NCBI GenBank assembly: GCA_015501075.1
Contig: JADNYJ010000163.1
Span: 1 to 64,000, forward strand
DNA from: Gymnopilus junonius
Taxonomy: Eukaryota > Basidiomycota > Agaricomycetes > Agaricales > Galerinaceae
DNA: 64,000 bases
Reading direction: 5' to 3'
Shown here: positions 10,844 through 24,200 of the stretch, piece after piece
How the letters are laid out: each line of letters opens with the position of its first letter
Numbering within the stretch: position 1 is the first letter of the stretch
Translations under genes and position numbers: made by a program
Notes under the pieces: generated by a model
The model's database searches: none
What the model saw: the letters and a program-made list of their open reading frames with translations, nothing else
What the model was told of the DNA's origin: nothing

Positions 10844-12891
10844 TCAATGCCGCCCCAACCTTCCGCCCAACATGACCCACAAAACTCTCATAAAGGCCTC
10901 TGTCACTCCCATATATCCACTGACATTCCACGCTGCAAAGCACGCCGCCCTCACACCCTCTTGAGGGGTAGAAGTGACCCTACAACTACAGGTCAAAACA
11001 GGCTTAAGAACCTGGCTATGATCCTTGGCCGACACCGAAGCCTCATCGTGATCATCCCCGACCTTTCGAAGCTGACAATTCTGATTCCTCCTCCGAGCAC
11101 TCCTCGACCACGTGTTCTCCTGAGCTTCCACGAAGATAACTGGTAAACTAGTACTGGTAGAGGGACTGTCACCCTTGGCAGCGCCTGATGCAGGTGTGGA
11201 TGGCGCAGATGCTGATGACGGAGCAGGCAGAGATGTAGGTATTGTTATTGTCGCCGAAACCCTGGGTATGGCTTGCAGCACCTCAAAAAGCGCGTTTTCC
11301 ACCTTTGACGGCGAGAAGGATGGGAAGAGCTGTGAGAGTGTGTTCCTGGGAGGCAGCAGGGTGTATAACGCATGTTTTGGAGTGATTGATGAGATGCGAG
11401 CTACGGTCTGTTGTTTGGGAGTGATCAGTGGAAATGTAGCAAGGGAAAGGAAGGAAGGATATACGTCTGGCAAATGCGTGTCAGAGAAGGACCATGCGAT
11501 TGCCCAGCGGCGGGTTTGGCCTTGCACGAACTCCGTAATGGCGTAGTTCATTATCTGTCTTCTGTATCAGAACTAGGGAGTCAAAGGAAAGTTATATAGC
11601 CTGTCTTACCGAACGCGCGCGCAAGACATGCACGATAGTCGACACGGACGACATTTTGCCGAGCATGGAAGTGTACCATCTGCACAAATATCACCGTTAG
11701 CATGACTTCATATACGGAGATGTGCTTCGTCACGTACTTGCACCTCGTCTGCAGCCTTTCGCTTTCTTCCACCATTCTCCTTACAAAGCCCTCTTCGCCG
11801 CCTTGAGAGAATATCATCTCGATCTCTGCACCAGTACACACCTAGACCTGTCAGTTCAGGAATGGTAGAAATCACGAATGATAGTGCTTACTGCATTCGG
11901 AGGGAGCTCCTTGCTTTCAGCAGATTGGGCGACTTCTTCTTGACTGCCGTAAAATGGTGGATTGCACATTGAAAAGTCGAAACTAAACAAATGGGAGGGA
12001 TGATGTCAAAGGACGACAATTCAGAGGATTGCACAATAACATACTTTTGTTTCCCCACAGGAAATAAAATCGGACCATCAACCGAAGCTTTCTCGACTTT
12101 GACAGAAACATCCATGTTGTTGGATGATACATTGTTGCAGGCACAGCCATAAGAAACGTCATCGAGCTCTGATAAACGACCTTGAGCGAGAGATAATTTT
12201 CAGAGTAGCGAATGGCGTCACCGGTAGCAACCATCTCCCAGCTAGGATCCGATTTGCATGCCAGAATGGGATATATCGCTGTCGCTCCTGTTCCTCTGAG
12301 AAGTGAACTGCTCAGTAACGCAGTGAAGGAGGTAATGTTCTAAGAACGTACATATCTAACCCCCGTACTCTCCTTGAGCTGGGACCCAAAATTGTCTGAT
12401 GGGCGTAGACGATGTCTTGAAGCCATAGCACGTAATTGATCCTGGCATGGGCTGAATACAAGTTCAAAGGACGGCTCGAGGTAAACAATCTACCGGTTTG
12501 GCACCTATATACCCATAAGTCGTCATATAAATGACACAGAGAAACGAAACGTACAGGAGGGCATAAACGGTTCGAAGGAATGTTCAGAACGACGCCAAAA
12601 TCACGAAGCATAATGGCCTCTGTTAACCGTCTGTTCTACAAAACTTCCAGTCAGCATATCGAGCGCAAGATGTCCTACACCATATTCGCAGACCTTTGGG
12701 CTTCCTCATTCCTGAAATCGATGGTCTTTCGACCTGAAGACGAGTTAGTAATAACACTACAAATAAAATTGAATATCAGTCTCAAAACAATCAGGACAAA
12801 ATTTTTGAAATTACTGGGGTGAAAGTGGTGGATAAGCAGCAGATAGTGCTGTAAAGTCTAATGGGTTACGATATGGATTCCGAGGGTGCAT
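10844..12891 (-). CDS. METTL16: METTL16-type RNA N6-adenosine methyltransferase
   Basis: A homologue of METTL16 (fission yeast Mtl16), which methylates adenosine in the ACAGA box of U6 snRNA from S-adenosylmethionine. The first exon reads MHPRNPYRNPLDFTALSAAY. Later exons give the set TIDFRNEEAQRRLTEAIMLR, FGVVLNIPSNRLCPPVPNR and INYVLWLQDIV. The SAM-binding loop is RGLDIGTGATAIYPILAC, followed by ATELDD. The catalytic motif is NPPF within FDFSMCNPPFYGSQEE. Next come WYTSMLGKMSS and NYAITEFVQGQTRRWAIAWS. About eight introns, including several very short ones, join in frame, and I found no break. The tail beyond the methyltransferase fold is Ser/Ala/Pro-rich and ends GGRLGRH; I cannot confidently see the vertebrate-type C-terminal domain. 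The start is the only ATG giving the family N-terminus. Confidence 0.92.
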
Positions 12892-13375
12892 TATGCTGCG
12901 GCTGGGTCATTGTCTGGTCATCGTTGTGGTCAACGACGACCACGGGTTGAATGTCACTGTCACGGGGTGGTGACGAATTTGCCGAGAAGTTGATTTTTTC
13001 TCTATTTTTCTTTTTTTCGCGCCTTGTTTTCATGTCCTGATGAATTGCTTGTTATGAGTTTCAGATAGGCCTTTTCGGAGCCACCTTGGCCTCACTTCCG
13101 ACAACGAGTCTTGGGCAGTGTGCCTTAAGGGACTCGGACTTGTTGCTCGTCGAGATGCTTAGAACGCAGCCACTGGCAGCGGTACCACTCCAGGAGAGGT
13201 ATGCCTAAAGAGTTTAATGCAGAGGACCTGGTAGCTCAGAGGACGGCCATTGCAATTATCGTATCCCTTTTATCAGTCGTTGATCACCATTTCTCAAGTG
13301 AAGATATCGACTACAGATTGTGTAAAGCGGATATCGAAGTCTATCTATTGATGTGGTCTTGCCGTTAATTCGGTC
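12892..13375. other. Intergenic, METTL16 to SDR
   Basis: Upstream of METTL16 there are T-rich runs around 12990-13020. I see no gene or repeat. Confidence 0.55.
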
Positions 13376-14670
13376 TCAATTCGCGAAATCAGCACCGCAA
13401 GCTACCTCCTTCCATTCCTCCAATAGCTTCGAATTATACTTGGTCGATTCTTCCACTGCCTTATAACAATCCGATCCGAGAAGAAGGTCACTCGGGAAGG
13501 CTTTCCCTTTGGCCACACCCTCGCCGCGTACGACGTCGATGATAGCTTGGACACCCTTGATAGGATCACCCGGTTGGTTCCAATTAAATGCTAGAGAGGT
13601 CGATACGAAGTAAGTTGTGCAAGTCAATCATACAATTTGAAAGTAAAATAACCAAAGTACCTTGAAACATAGCCTCCATATCACCTGCTGGCCCTTCGTA
13701 ATCTGGGATGTTGTTACTCTCTTGACACGACGCCCAACATCCAGGATAGCACTGCGGAAATGGCCAAAGTCAACGCTGATGCTCGTAAGCCGAGGGGCGA
13801 TATCTCGCTGTCGAGTGACTGGGATACGCCTATCGAAACACGCTGGTCCTTCAAGACTCTCCAAACCTGTAATTATGGATTGTACTCACCTCGAAGAGCC
13901 CATTTTGTTGCTGCATAGATTCCAGTATATGCAGGCCCACTAAAATTGGTGGTTAACTGCGATTCTGAACGTATTGCTGAAATACCACTCACATCCAGCC
14001 ATAGATGGAGCTGATCCATACTATCGTGCCTGTCTTTTTCTCTCGCATGTACGGAAGGAAGGCACGGGTGACGTTTAAAGCCCCGAAGAAGTTTGTACTG
14101 CGTTGAAATTTAACTTGATTATTTATTATTTAGATTCTGAGTAAAAAGGTCCCTTACTTGAATTGATCGAATGTTTCCTGAGGCCTTTACAGTACGCCCA
14201 GAGTCAAGATTCAGGATAATTGTTATTTCAAACCAGTAGCACTTACGTGATTTCTTCGATAGTACCACTGCAAACATAACCTGCCGATTCAGTTCAGCAT
14301 AAATCAGGACTCTTACAATTATGGTACGGAACTCACATACCTGCGTTATTGACTAACACATTGACAGTCCCATATATCTCCATAGCCTTCTTCGCCACTG
14401 CCTGAAGAGTCTCTATGGGGGCTGTGACATCCAATTCTAGGATTTCAGCACCTCGGGCTGCCAACTCGTCTAATTTGGCGATGGATTGTGCACGACCTGT
14501 AGCGATGACTCTTTCAGAGCGGGAGAGGGCTTGAACAGCGAGGTCATAGCCAGACCTGAACTTGAATATTACGGATCGGAAATATTATTAAACAGGGCTG
14601 CCAAGGGTTTTTGGGAAGGAAAAAATGCATACGTTGCACCGGTTATAAGCCAGACGAGTTGGGACGCCAT
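13376..14670 (-). CDS. Short-chain dehydrogenase/reductase (classical SDR)
   Basis: A classical NAD(P)-dependent SDR oxidoreductase. Exon 1 gives [13 protein letters not shown] and exon 2 continues [20 protein letters not shown], so the cofactor loop reads TGATSGYD and the third glycine of TGxxxGxG is absent in this splice reading. The NNAG motif follows [27 protein letters not shown] is followed by [12 protein letters not shown]. The catalytic Tyr and Lys lie in [11 protein letters not shown]. The C-terminus ends [14 protein letters not shown]. About six short introns are present. A relic of one exon lies at 10686-10795. The substrate cannot be told from sequence. The missing glycine could reflect a shifted acceptor near 14580 or true divergence. 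Confidence 0.87.
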
Positions 14671-16022
14671 TGGAGGATTCAGATAATATAGCGGATGCTA
14701 CTTGACTTTAAGGTGTTCTTGTGGTACGAGTCAAAGGATGGTTCTCTTGATTGTTTATATAGGATTTAGGAGTCGAGCAGCAACGTGTTTACATGCAATA
14801 TGCGCAGGCTTGATCAGGCGCTACATGATTTTAGCATTCGAGAAGGTAAAGGAGCACATCGCTATCAAATCGGATGCGCCTTCATTAATCATTACTGGTG
14901 GCGCCGATAGGCTATAGCATGTCTCTGGCTATCGAATGAACTTTGCAATTCTGGTGCCATAACCAGTTCTGGAAGAAGTCCTAGTGAGGCGGAGCTTAGA
15001 CAGGGAAGGGGAAATCCACCATTGGCACCATGACACCCCATGAATATGTGATCCTAGTGGGGGTAGTATGCCTCGAAGATTCTATGGAAGGTTGCGGGTC
15101 AGATACATGTCCCATTTCCTATTGGTTGAGCTCCAGACGGAGCTCAGATTGGCCCTGCCCTCATCTTCAGCAGTCAGTAGGCGAGGATCTCTTCATTACC
15201 GCCATAGAAGTATTGGCATGTATTGGCCAAGTCAAAGCTCTTGTCCGATGGCGGACGCACATCAAATCTTCCGGTGAGAATATAGAAATCCTCAGCAGTT
15301 CCAACGGGAGAGTCGTATTTCCCGCGTTATTGGGCATAGCCCACTCTGGTTCTATCTCCTAAAAGCACTCACGCCTCAGCACTATATACCATGTCGCTTC
15401 AAATTGAAAAAAAGGTTGCGAGGTCATCCTTTTTAGCTCTATGAATCATTGATGAATCATGTCCGCCTTTTGAACTGCTAAATTTCAATATTTAGATGCT
15501 GGCAAATCAGATGAGAGCTGTACGGCTGTAAAAACGACATCATACCTCTCAATAATTTGTAGGGTAAGTTGAACTTTCAATGTTTTCCCCTTGCTCTATG
15601 TACTTTATTCAACTGAACATTTTCAATTTACGAGTTCAAAAAATCACCGTCAGTATATCCCGGATCAATTGTATTCAATTGATCTGACATCTAATCTAAT
15701 CGTCTTTGCAGCCAATCACGTCTTTGCAATTTGAATTAGTTGCCTTGGCATCGGACGCATTACGGCATAGTGAGCATGCGCACCCAACCAATTTGGGCGC
15801 AACACACGCCAAGTTCCTCTTTCATCTTTTCTCTCATTCTGTCGTTCACTTTGTTTTTCTTGGAATTGAAACTACCTTGCCAGAGTTCCAATTAGCGCTT
15901 AGGGACACGACGAGCGTCCAATTGCCAGGGCAGGCACTTTTTTTTTGATGCCCACCGGCCCTTTGACTGTGGGACCGAGGTTCTGAAACTTGAAGGAACT
16001 TTCCACGGAGGGACGCGCCGCT
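14671..16022. other. Intergenic, SDR to low-complexity gene
   Basis: About 1.35 kb between divergent genes. Open frames here (for example 15030-15362) show no recognisable motifs or intron logic. I see no repeat or RNA. Confidence 0.5.
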
Positions 16023-19000
16023 ATGAATCAGAATAGTATTCCTGGCTCTTCTTCGCCATCTTCATCTTCACCGAAGTCTACATCGCCTGTCTCGTATCAC
16101 GGATCAGGACACGTTCAAGAGTCGGGTAATAATACCCACATTAATAGTGGAACTACTAGTAGGGTCGATCAACATGGACCGGGACAGTTTGCGTCAAGTG
16201 GTGGACATTCGACATCGGTTGGGGTGACGGGGCACGCTGCACATCTGCAGTCTCGGGCTCAGGCTCAGGCTCCTGCAGCACTACCACCCCCGCCGAATGC
16301 GCCGGCGTCGTCACTTGCTGATAGGGTATGTGATTATCTACAATTCTTCTTGAAAGGATCTCGATTCTTTCTCACTTTAATAACTATTTAACGATGTATC
16401 ATTATTTTAGAGATTGTCAATACCAACATCAATCCACGCTGCCAGCATTGGGTATGACAAAAGGCCCCCGAATCCCAGTATCAACCATCCATCTCTTGCG
16501 AGCACACTCCCGCCTCTGCCTCCGGATCCACATGTACACCAGCGCCCACATTCGCAGCCACCACCACTCTCAAGGCCACCCCAGTTCGCTCCTCCATCGT
16601 CATCGTCGTTGTCGGCGCCAGTGGTCCAAAGTCACCAGCAACAATCGATTCGAAGTGGATCGTCGGATTTTGCGATTACTGCTCCTCAGTCGCCATCGCA
16701 GCCGCAACCCCAAGCGCACCCACATCATCAGTCGTATGCAAATACGAACGCTAATGGGCTTCCGCTCGCGAGCGGTCTCCAAGACTTGTACATTCTCTTC
16801 CTCCTCAACCGCCTCCACCACCTCCTAATATTACTGGACTCCATTTCCGATATGACGGAACACATGCGCCGCTTCCGCCACCACCACCTTCTCGTTCTCC
16901 AGTCTCATTTATCACAACCAGCAGCCCCGAAACCACCCAACGCGGTGATTGTCCATCACCCATCTCAACCTCAACCCATTCACCAACATTACCCTCAACC
17001 TCATGCTCAATCAATTCCTCCACCGCACCAGCACCAGCACCCTCTGCCTCAATCCCACCCGCATCCTCAATTGATTCCTCAACCGCGTCCACATTCTCAG
17101 CAGCAGCAGCAGAGTCAGGACCGTCCACTACCGTTATTCGTCCCGTTATCTGCTATTTTGGCGCAGCAGGACCGACATGAGCATCGGCATGAACAGAGGC
17201 AGGAGCAGCACCGGCATGAGCAGCAGAGACATGAACAGCTGCACTCTCAGGCTCAAGAACAACCGGGACAAGGTCAAGGACAAAGACGACCTTCATCTGA
17301 CTCAGTGGCATATAAACTGCATCCTCAGCAGCAGCAACCTTCGCAGGAACAGTCTCAGGTTCAAGGTCAGGTTCAAGGGCAAGGGCAACCTCAAAGACGG
17401 CCTTCCGGTCCATTGCTGACGCCGCAAGAGCAGCAGCAGCAAGAAGCTCAGTTCCGTGCTCAGGTTCAGGCTCGAGCACAAACACAAAGGCGACCTTCAT
17501 CCAGCTCGACCCCGACTTCTTCCTCGCCGTTGTCGTCTTCGTATCAGGTGCAGAATCAGCATCAGCAGCATCAGCAACAACGACTAGAGCAGCAGCGCAT
17601 TCTCAGTCCCAAGCCCATGCTCAAGCCCAATCTCAAGCCCAAGCCCCGTTGCAAATACAAAGACGACCGTCATCTGGGTCTACTTCTTCCTCACCGTCTT
17701 CATATCAGCATCAGCATCAGCAACCTCCACCTCCATACCCACAGCCACATACGTACCCACAACGACAGCAGCAACAGCAGCATCAAACTCTAGCTCCAGC
17801 TCCAGCGCCAATTCCCGTTTCCGTGCTGAACCACGGTCAAACTCACGATGAACACCGCTACAGAGAAGAGGGATTAGGCCCAGGGTATGGTCAGAATTAT
17901 TATAGGCATGAAGGACAGGTGTTGACGCATGGTTATAGTTATCCTTCCCCTCATAGTCATCAAAGTCATGATCCTGGGCAGCAGAATCAGAACCAGAACC
18001 AGAACCGAACTCAGAATCAGAACCGGACTCAGAACCACAGTCGGAAGTCGAGCACGGCTAGCGTTGGCGGCGTTGGTGCAGCCTCCAGCGACTCTGAAGG
18101 CGCGGGCGCGGGCACGGCTGGGGGTGGTCATCCTTCAGCCGGTACTGGTGATGCCTCCGTATCCGGCTCTCAATCATCCCCGATCATCGTTGCGAGTCCT
18201 TCTACTGCTCCAAATCTATCGCCCCCGCCTGCACATCCGCCACAACGACGCCCGATGACCTCGACGGCGACGACACACCCAGCGCGTCCAGCTTCTGTTG
18301 CTATCCCTCACCATCACTCTCACTCTCACCCTCAGTCTCATGTGCATGCACATGAGTATGAGTATGTTCCCCTGGATCTAACATTCGCCAGTATCAACGC
18401 CGCTATGAGCGCCATGGCTCCCAATAATGCCATTAAAGGCCCTTCTTTAGCTGCCAACCTGCCATTTGGTCCTGCGAATGTGAATGCGACTGCTCCTGTG
18501 AGCGCGACGCTCCCGCCGACGCCGACTTCAGCCCCTCCTTCCAGTTCTTCGTTTGGGTTTTCTTCCCCGTCTGTTTTTGCACCTCTTCCTCCTGCTGGGA
18601 GTCAGACTATGCTCATGCCCATGTCGAGGCTTAGTCCGCCATCGAGATCGGGGGTTTCAGGGTCGGGGTGGAGGGGTCAAGTTCAAGTTCAAGTTCAAGG
18701 GCAGGGACAAGGTCAAAATCAAGTTCAAGGCCAGCCGTCTCTAAATCAGGCGCAAAATCAGCCTCAGAATCAGGGGCACAGTCAAGTTCAACCTCAGAAC
18801 CAAATTATCATTCACGGCGTGCCCTATCTAGTCCCGCCTTCTCCCAGTACGAATGTACCGCTGTCGCTAACCTCACCTACTTCTCTCTCTCAACCACAAT
18901 CGCAATTACAACCCCCACCACCTCTTGCCCACCAACAGGCCGTCCAAACCTCAGTCCACACATCCTCTCCGCCTCCGAACACGCCCTGCACCCCCTCCGG

Positions 19001-22000
19001 CTCTCCCTTGAATCCGCCTGGTCCCTCGCGACACATCACGTCCGTGAGGCCCTCGGCCAGATGTACACCGAGTACACGTCGCAGCTCGCCTCTCTGCATG
19101 CTACCAACTCTACTTTGGGGTCGGAGCGGGCGCGGTTAATCGCGTTATGTGAGAAAGAGAGGGGGCGGGCGGATGATCTGAAGGCGAAGTATGACGAGAT
19201 GAGAGGGGAGGTGGAGAGAAGGATGGGGGAGGAGAGGGGGAGATGGGAGGGGGTTGTCAATGAACTGAGGGAAAGGCAGGGGCAGGGCGTCGAACGGGTT
19301 AGAGAGGAGAGGGAGGGGTTGAGGAGGGAGGTGGAGAGGCTAAGGCGGGAGTTGGAGCCGAGGAGTAGCGGTGGTGGTGCTCCTCCTAGTGACCAGTCCT
19401 CTTCCGAGCCTGAGAAGCTGCGTCTAGAGAGGGAGGTGGAAGATCTCAGAGAGAGGCTCGCAAAAGCCCATAGTGCGATTGAGGGGTACAAGGAGGAGTG
19501 CAAGGTCCTCCGAACACAGAAGGAGATGTTTCAGTTGAAGCTTGGGGTGAAGGAGGCTTTTTATGTGAATGCCAGTAGTAGTGGGTCGAGTACCCCTTTG
19601 CGTGCTGCACAGGCTATGGTTCAAGCCAATACCAACGCCAATGCCAAGGGGGCTATCGCCGTTGATGTTCCTCAAGCACAGGACCACCTCCAAACTGCGG
19701 AGGATCAAAGGCAGATACAGATCCAAGCCAAGTCGGGATTAACTCAATCTTCCTTGCCATGGCCCCCGACGATGCAGACAACGCAAGCTTCAGCGACGAC
19801 GTCAGCATCAACATTAAACCCAATACCGCCAACCTCGACAACCTCAGCCGCAACCTCAACGACTTCAAGCGCAACGACTACCAATTCTTTCCCGACCCAC
19901 GCTCTGTTCTCATAGCTGCCATCACCGAACAAGTAACCCTCCAATATGAAGCCAAGTTCCACGAGATCGCGGGTGAGATCGAGGAGCAGAAAGAGGGAAG
20001 GCGGAGGGCGGAGGAGGAGCTGAGGATGAAGAACAGGGAGTTGAGAGAGAGGGAGACGAGGCGGTTGATTGATACGGTGGGTCTTGGTTTTCTTTTGTTT
20101 CTTTCCTTTTTTTTGTGGTCTTGTTCTTTGAGCTGATCAAGTTTCTTTTTTTTGCTTTGCAGACGAAGAGAGTGACGGACATGTCGCCGTTCTATTCCCG
20201 TGCTGCGACGCCTACTGGTGCTGGTGCTGCCAGTGCTGGTACTGGTGCTAATTCAGATGACATGTACAACTCGAGACCGACTTCTCAGTCACGGTCGCAT
20301 TCACAGCCGCAATCGCCGGTACATTCTCAGGCTCCTTCAAGAACCCACTCACGCTTTGCAAGCCCGGCGAGAACATCTTCTATGGATCAGGAACATTTCC
20401 AACACCGAGCCTCGCAACCTTCCTTTGTGGCCTCGAGTTCAACAACGATGGGGTTAGGTCCAGATCTGGAAGCGGAAGAGTATACCTTGGCTATATCTTC
20501 TTCACCGAATGTATTGTCGAATGTGCCTCCGCTGAGTCGGCTGTCTGCCTCTGCGAGTTCAAGTTCAAGTTCAACTCGCGTTGGGAGGAGGAGGAGGAGG
20601 GGTGTTTGGCTCGTCGTCGCCTACTATACAGGGCCAGGGTACAAGCCCTGAGTTGGGATCAGGTTCTGCTCCCGGTTCTGCTCTCGGGTTTGCCAGTAAA
20701 CCTCACCTCCCACAATCCTCGATCTTGAGGTCTGGTTCAGCGCATCCGCAACCGCAACCGCAGTTCCAGCAAGATCATCAGAGAACGATATCATCCTCAA
20801 CGACTACTTCGGTCATACCTAGATATACAACCTCGCCTGTGCATACGTCTTCTTCTACACTTAGGGCCACGTCTGCAGCTTCGGCCAATCTCGAGAGTGT
20901 GGGTGCAGCTGAGGCTGAGTTGAGCGCTAGGAAGAGAAATCGGGCGAATATGAAGGTGTCGATGGTTATGGAACAGAACACGATAGTCAGGGTGCTGATG
21001 AAGAAGTTGCGGATGAAAGAGCGAAGAAGCAGAGGCAGCGGAGCCCCTCTCCAGAGAAGATGAAGTTAGAGTGAAGCCTGAGCCTGAACCTGAACTTGCG
21101 ATGCCATTTTCGTCGCCCAATGTGCCAGTGAAAGTCGAGCCTGATACCGGGCTCCTCGAGGAGAAACAAAAGCGACTCCGTGCGCAGGAAGCACCTAATG
21201 CAATCAGTGGCAATAGCAGGGCAGTGTCGTCGTATGATCCATCGAATGCTATGCAAATCAATCGGCCTCCCCTTCATCCAGCTTCTGCACCACTGCCTAG
21301 TCCAATTCCAGCTGGACGTCCACCGTCCTCCTTGCCTCCCCGCCACCGTCACTACCAGCACGACCACATCCAGCAGTGATCAGCACTACCAATAGTAGTG
21401 TAAGCCTGTCTTCTCTTGAAGAGGGCGAGGTGGATGCTCGTTCCGAGGTGGACCGGGAGAAGGCGAGGAGAAAGGAGAAAAAGAGAAAAAGACTCGAAGA
21501 ACAAGAAGAAGAGGGTGAAGTTACAGAGCGTGAACGCAGGCCGCCACTACTCTTGAGTCTGCCTGCTGTGCCTTTGCTTGATGACGGGGTGGCTGCCGCT
21601 GCTGCCGCCCGTAGGTGCTAGAAGCAGTTCGGGCAATTACTATCGTGACCATCTCTATCCCCTGGCAACACCACCTACATCTACTGCTCTCACACCCCGC
21701 AGTGGGTCGATTATTCCGCTTCCTCTTTCTTCTTCAGCCATACTTGCCGCTGAGAGAACTTGGCACTCCTCTCGTTCTCTCCTCGGGTTCCACCTCCAGC
21801 TTCAAGTTGGAGCTCAAGGCCTGGACCACCTGGACCTTCATCTATGCTGCCAATGAAGCCAACAACGGGAAAGATTGGGATCAAGCATATGGAGCTGCTG
21901 TACAAGACTGTAGGAGATAATTGGGCTTGTCGGATGTGTTTGTACGTCTTTACTCCTTTGCTTTTGTCTTATATATCTACTAACCTCCCCTTTTCCTTCT

Positions 22001-22239
22001 CTCATACCGTACAGGACAAGACGACAGGACCACGTCATGTCCGCCTCCTCCTCCTCACGCTCCTCTGACGCATCTGGTTTTCTTCTGAGGACTGTGCCGA
22101 CTGTGACGAGTTTCCCCACAAGTGCATCTGGGATGACCTGCTGAAGCATTGTCAGCAGGAACACCCTGAGGCATGTCAGGACCTGGAGAAGCTGACGCCT
22201 GCGCAGGTTGAGGAGCGGAAGCAACGGATGGGGAAGTGA
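16023..22239 (+). CDS. Large low-complexity coiled-coil protein with C-terminal zinc-binding-like domain
   Basis: I do not recognise a named family. The N-terminus (MNQNSIPGSSSPSSSSPKS) leads into long tracts rich in Gln, Ser, Pro and His, with repeats such as QRRPSS (17.28-17.66 kb) and QVQVQGQGQGQ (18.68-18.73 kb). A charged coiled coil follows at about 19.08-19.50 kb (ERGRADDLKAKYDEMRGEVE), then a second at 19.93-20.06 kb. A Lys/Glu-rich block lies at 21.42-21.53 kb. The C-terminus has HMELLYKTVGDNWACRMCL, an intron, then WDDLLKHCQQEHPEACQDLE and a stop. The CxxC and H/C/H spacing suggests a zinc site. The frame changes at about 16.8-16.9, 17.6, 18.96, 19.88, 20.59, 21.0-21.4, 21.6-21.75 and 22.13 kb, mostly in repeats. 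The C-terminal domain is shared with the gene at 24201-25783, so the two are tandem paralogues. A nuclear regulatory role is only a guess. Confidence 0.6.
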
Positions 22240-24200
22240 GACTGTGGTTTTGTCACAGGAGATGGTGAATCGGTGCTTTCTTATTCTTATTCTTTTCCGC
22301 TTTTTCAATTTTGGTTCTCTTTATTTTATATGCCTTCTTCGGCTTTCTTCTTTTAATCTCTCTCCTTTTTGCATTCATTCCATATGTTATGTCCTGGGAT
22401 TGATATATTGGATATCTCTCACTTTTTTGGGGTAATTGGTACTATATTGTTCCTATACTGACTCCACTCCTCCATCCCATTGATTATCTGTTTGATTTCG
22501 GTTCTTGAATACTTTCCCTGTTTTCTGTGTCTTTCTTTGATCATTCCGTTTATGTACGCTATGTAATTATGGTTATATGTTATCGTGCTTTCAGTAGGTC
22601 GAACATCGTTATGCATTATTGTAATGCTGTATTACAATGGATCAGAATGACTGCTACCCGGGTTCTCATTTCTTTTTGAGCAGAGATCATTTCAACGTCC
22701 CTCATATTTACAGACACAAAATCATTAAGAGCGTCTGGTAGTACGAGTTGAATGACCCAGCTTTCCTGAATGATGGAGATTCGTGCTAAACCTGAGTTCT
22801 GACTGCAGCTGATGATAGGGATGTGGGAAAGAGGCGTAGATTTGGGGCGGTGTGTGTGAAGACGCGCTGTTTATTTCAGCGCTTATCTGGCAACTGAATG
22901 GCTTCTCACCGGCATTTGCATCTTCTTTCCAGGAGGATGGCCTCTATGAAAGGTGTGTCAATTGATTTGTCAAAGCATTGCAATTTCGCTGCCTTTCGCC
23001 AATCCCAGGGTCTAAAATTGTGCATCATCAGCACATATATAATATCGACGTCGAATGATACTGTGCAATATTTGCTGCCAGACACCTTTCGAACATTCCA
23101 CTGAAATTTCTTGTGAATCTCCTTGAGCCTTTTCGATTCAATTTTTCTTCACTCGCGTCGTCCGGGGTCTTGAGAGAGTCTAATTATAGACCAACATTGT
23201 AGCTACGAAGTAAAATTAAAGTTTACACGTCCACGACTCACCCTCATTGTGTGTCCCAGTTACATAGGAATCCTCTGATTCCTTGGAACACAATATGGGT
23301 TTACAATGACGAGTTTGCACTGGCATTTCAATATCTACACAAATACTGTGTTCCCTGCTCTAGTAATCTTTAGAGTCGTTGAAAGTTGTAAGACCCTTTT
23401 TGAAAGATTTGCTATTCATTCGGTGTACGTAGGGAGTAACGATGAATCAAGATTGCAGAGGGACGGAGGAGTACTGAGGAGTCTAAAAATAGCGTGAGAA
23501 CCCGCCATTGTCTCCGGGATTCCGAGTCGACTCGATAATTTCCACTTTTTGTTGAACCACCACCGTCCGTCTCTCGACTTGGAATCCAAAGCCTTAGAAA
23601 TGGACTCTGCATCTCTACAGCCCAGCAGATATTTTTAATACAATAATGAAGCACCAAGTCATGATTCTCATGGGCTTCGACAGGTCAGCGACTGCTCTTT
23701 TGTTTCGCACCAATGGGGTACGGGTTTGCTTATTGTCTCTATTGTCTTGCTACATGGGTACCTAGAGGAACGCATCCCTCCGAGCCCACGTATGACCTAG
23801 TAATTATTGATTCCACCTCTAGCTTGACAGGTCTTCTTTGCGATTGTTCAGTGGCTCATACTAAAGGGACCCCTTTTACAGTCAATGATGGCTATTATTG
23901 TTGCTGCGCCCACACAACTTCAGAGTCCAAGCGTACAGGTTCCACCGTCGTCGCTCCTATTTCTCTGCCCTATCCTCCACTTTCTCAGAATTATTGCCTT
24001 CTCTGGATACTGGCTGGCTAGGCTAGAGTCGGCGATAGACATTACGCTCAACGATTCCACCCTTTGTTCACTCTAATTCGTTGGGACGATACAATTCGCT
24101 TTTTAAAGCCACGGCTCTTTCAAACCCAGCGGTCTTGAATTCGGCTAGCAACTCCACTGATCGAGATCGACTTTACTGAACATATTCGTACCTTTTGCCA
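22240..24200. other. Intergenic, between the two zinc-tail paralogues
   Basis: Nearly 2 kb. T-rich sequence follows the upstream gene. Small open frames (22898-23104, 23713-24021) have no recognisable motif. I see no RNA or mobile element. Confidence 0.5.

Noticed and set aside
14486..14686. Plus-strand open frame over the SDR start
   Set aside because: It is the reverse shadow of SDR exons 1-2, with no motif of its own.
15030..15362. Plus-strand ORF of 110 residues
   Set aside because: No motif, no signal peptide and no intron logic. Probably chance.
22120..22140. Programmed -1 frameshift as the main explanation for the shared frame change
   Set aside because: No canonical slippery heptamer or downstream structure was seen, and homopolymer loss explains it more simply. 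Kept only as an alternative.
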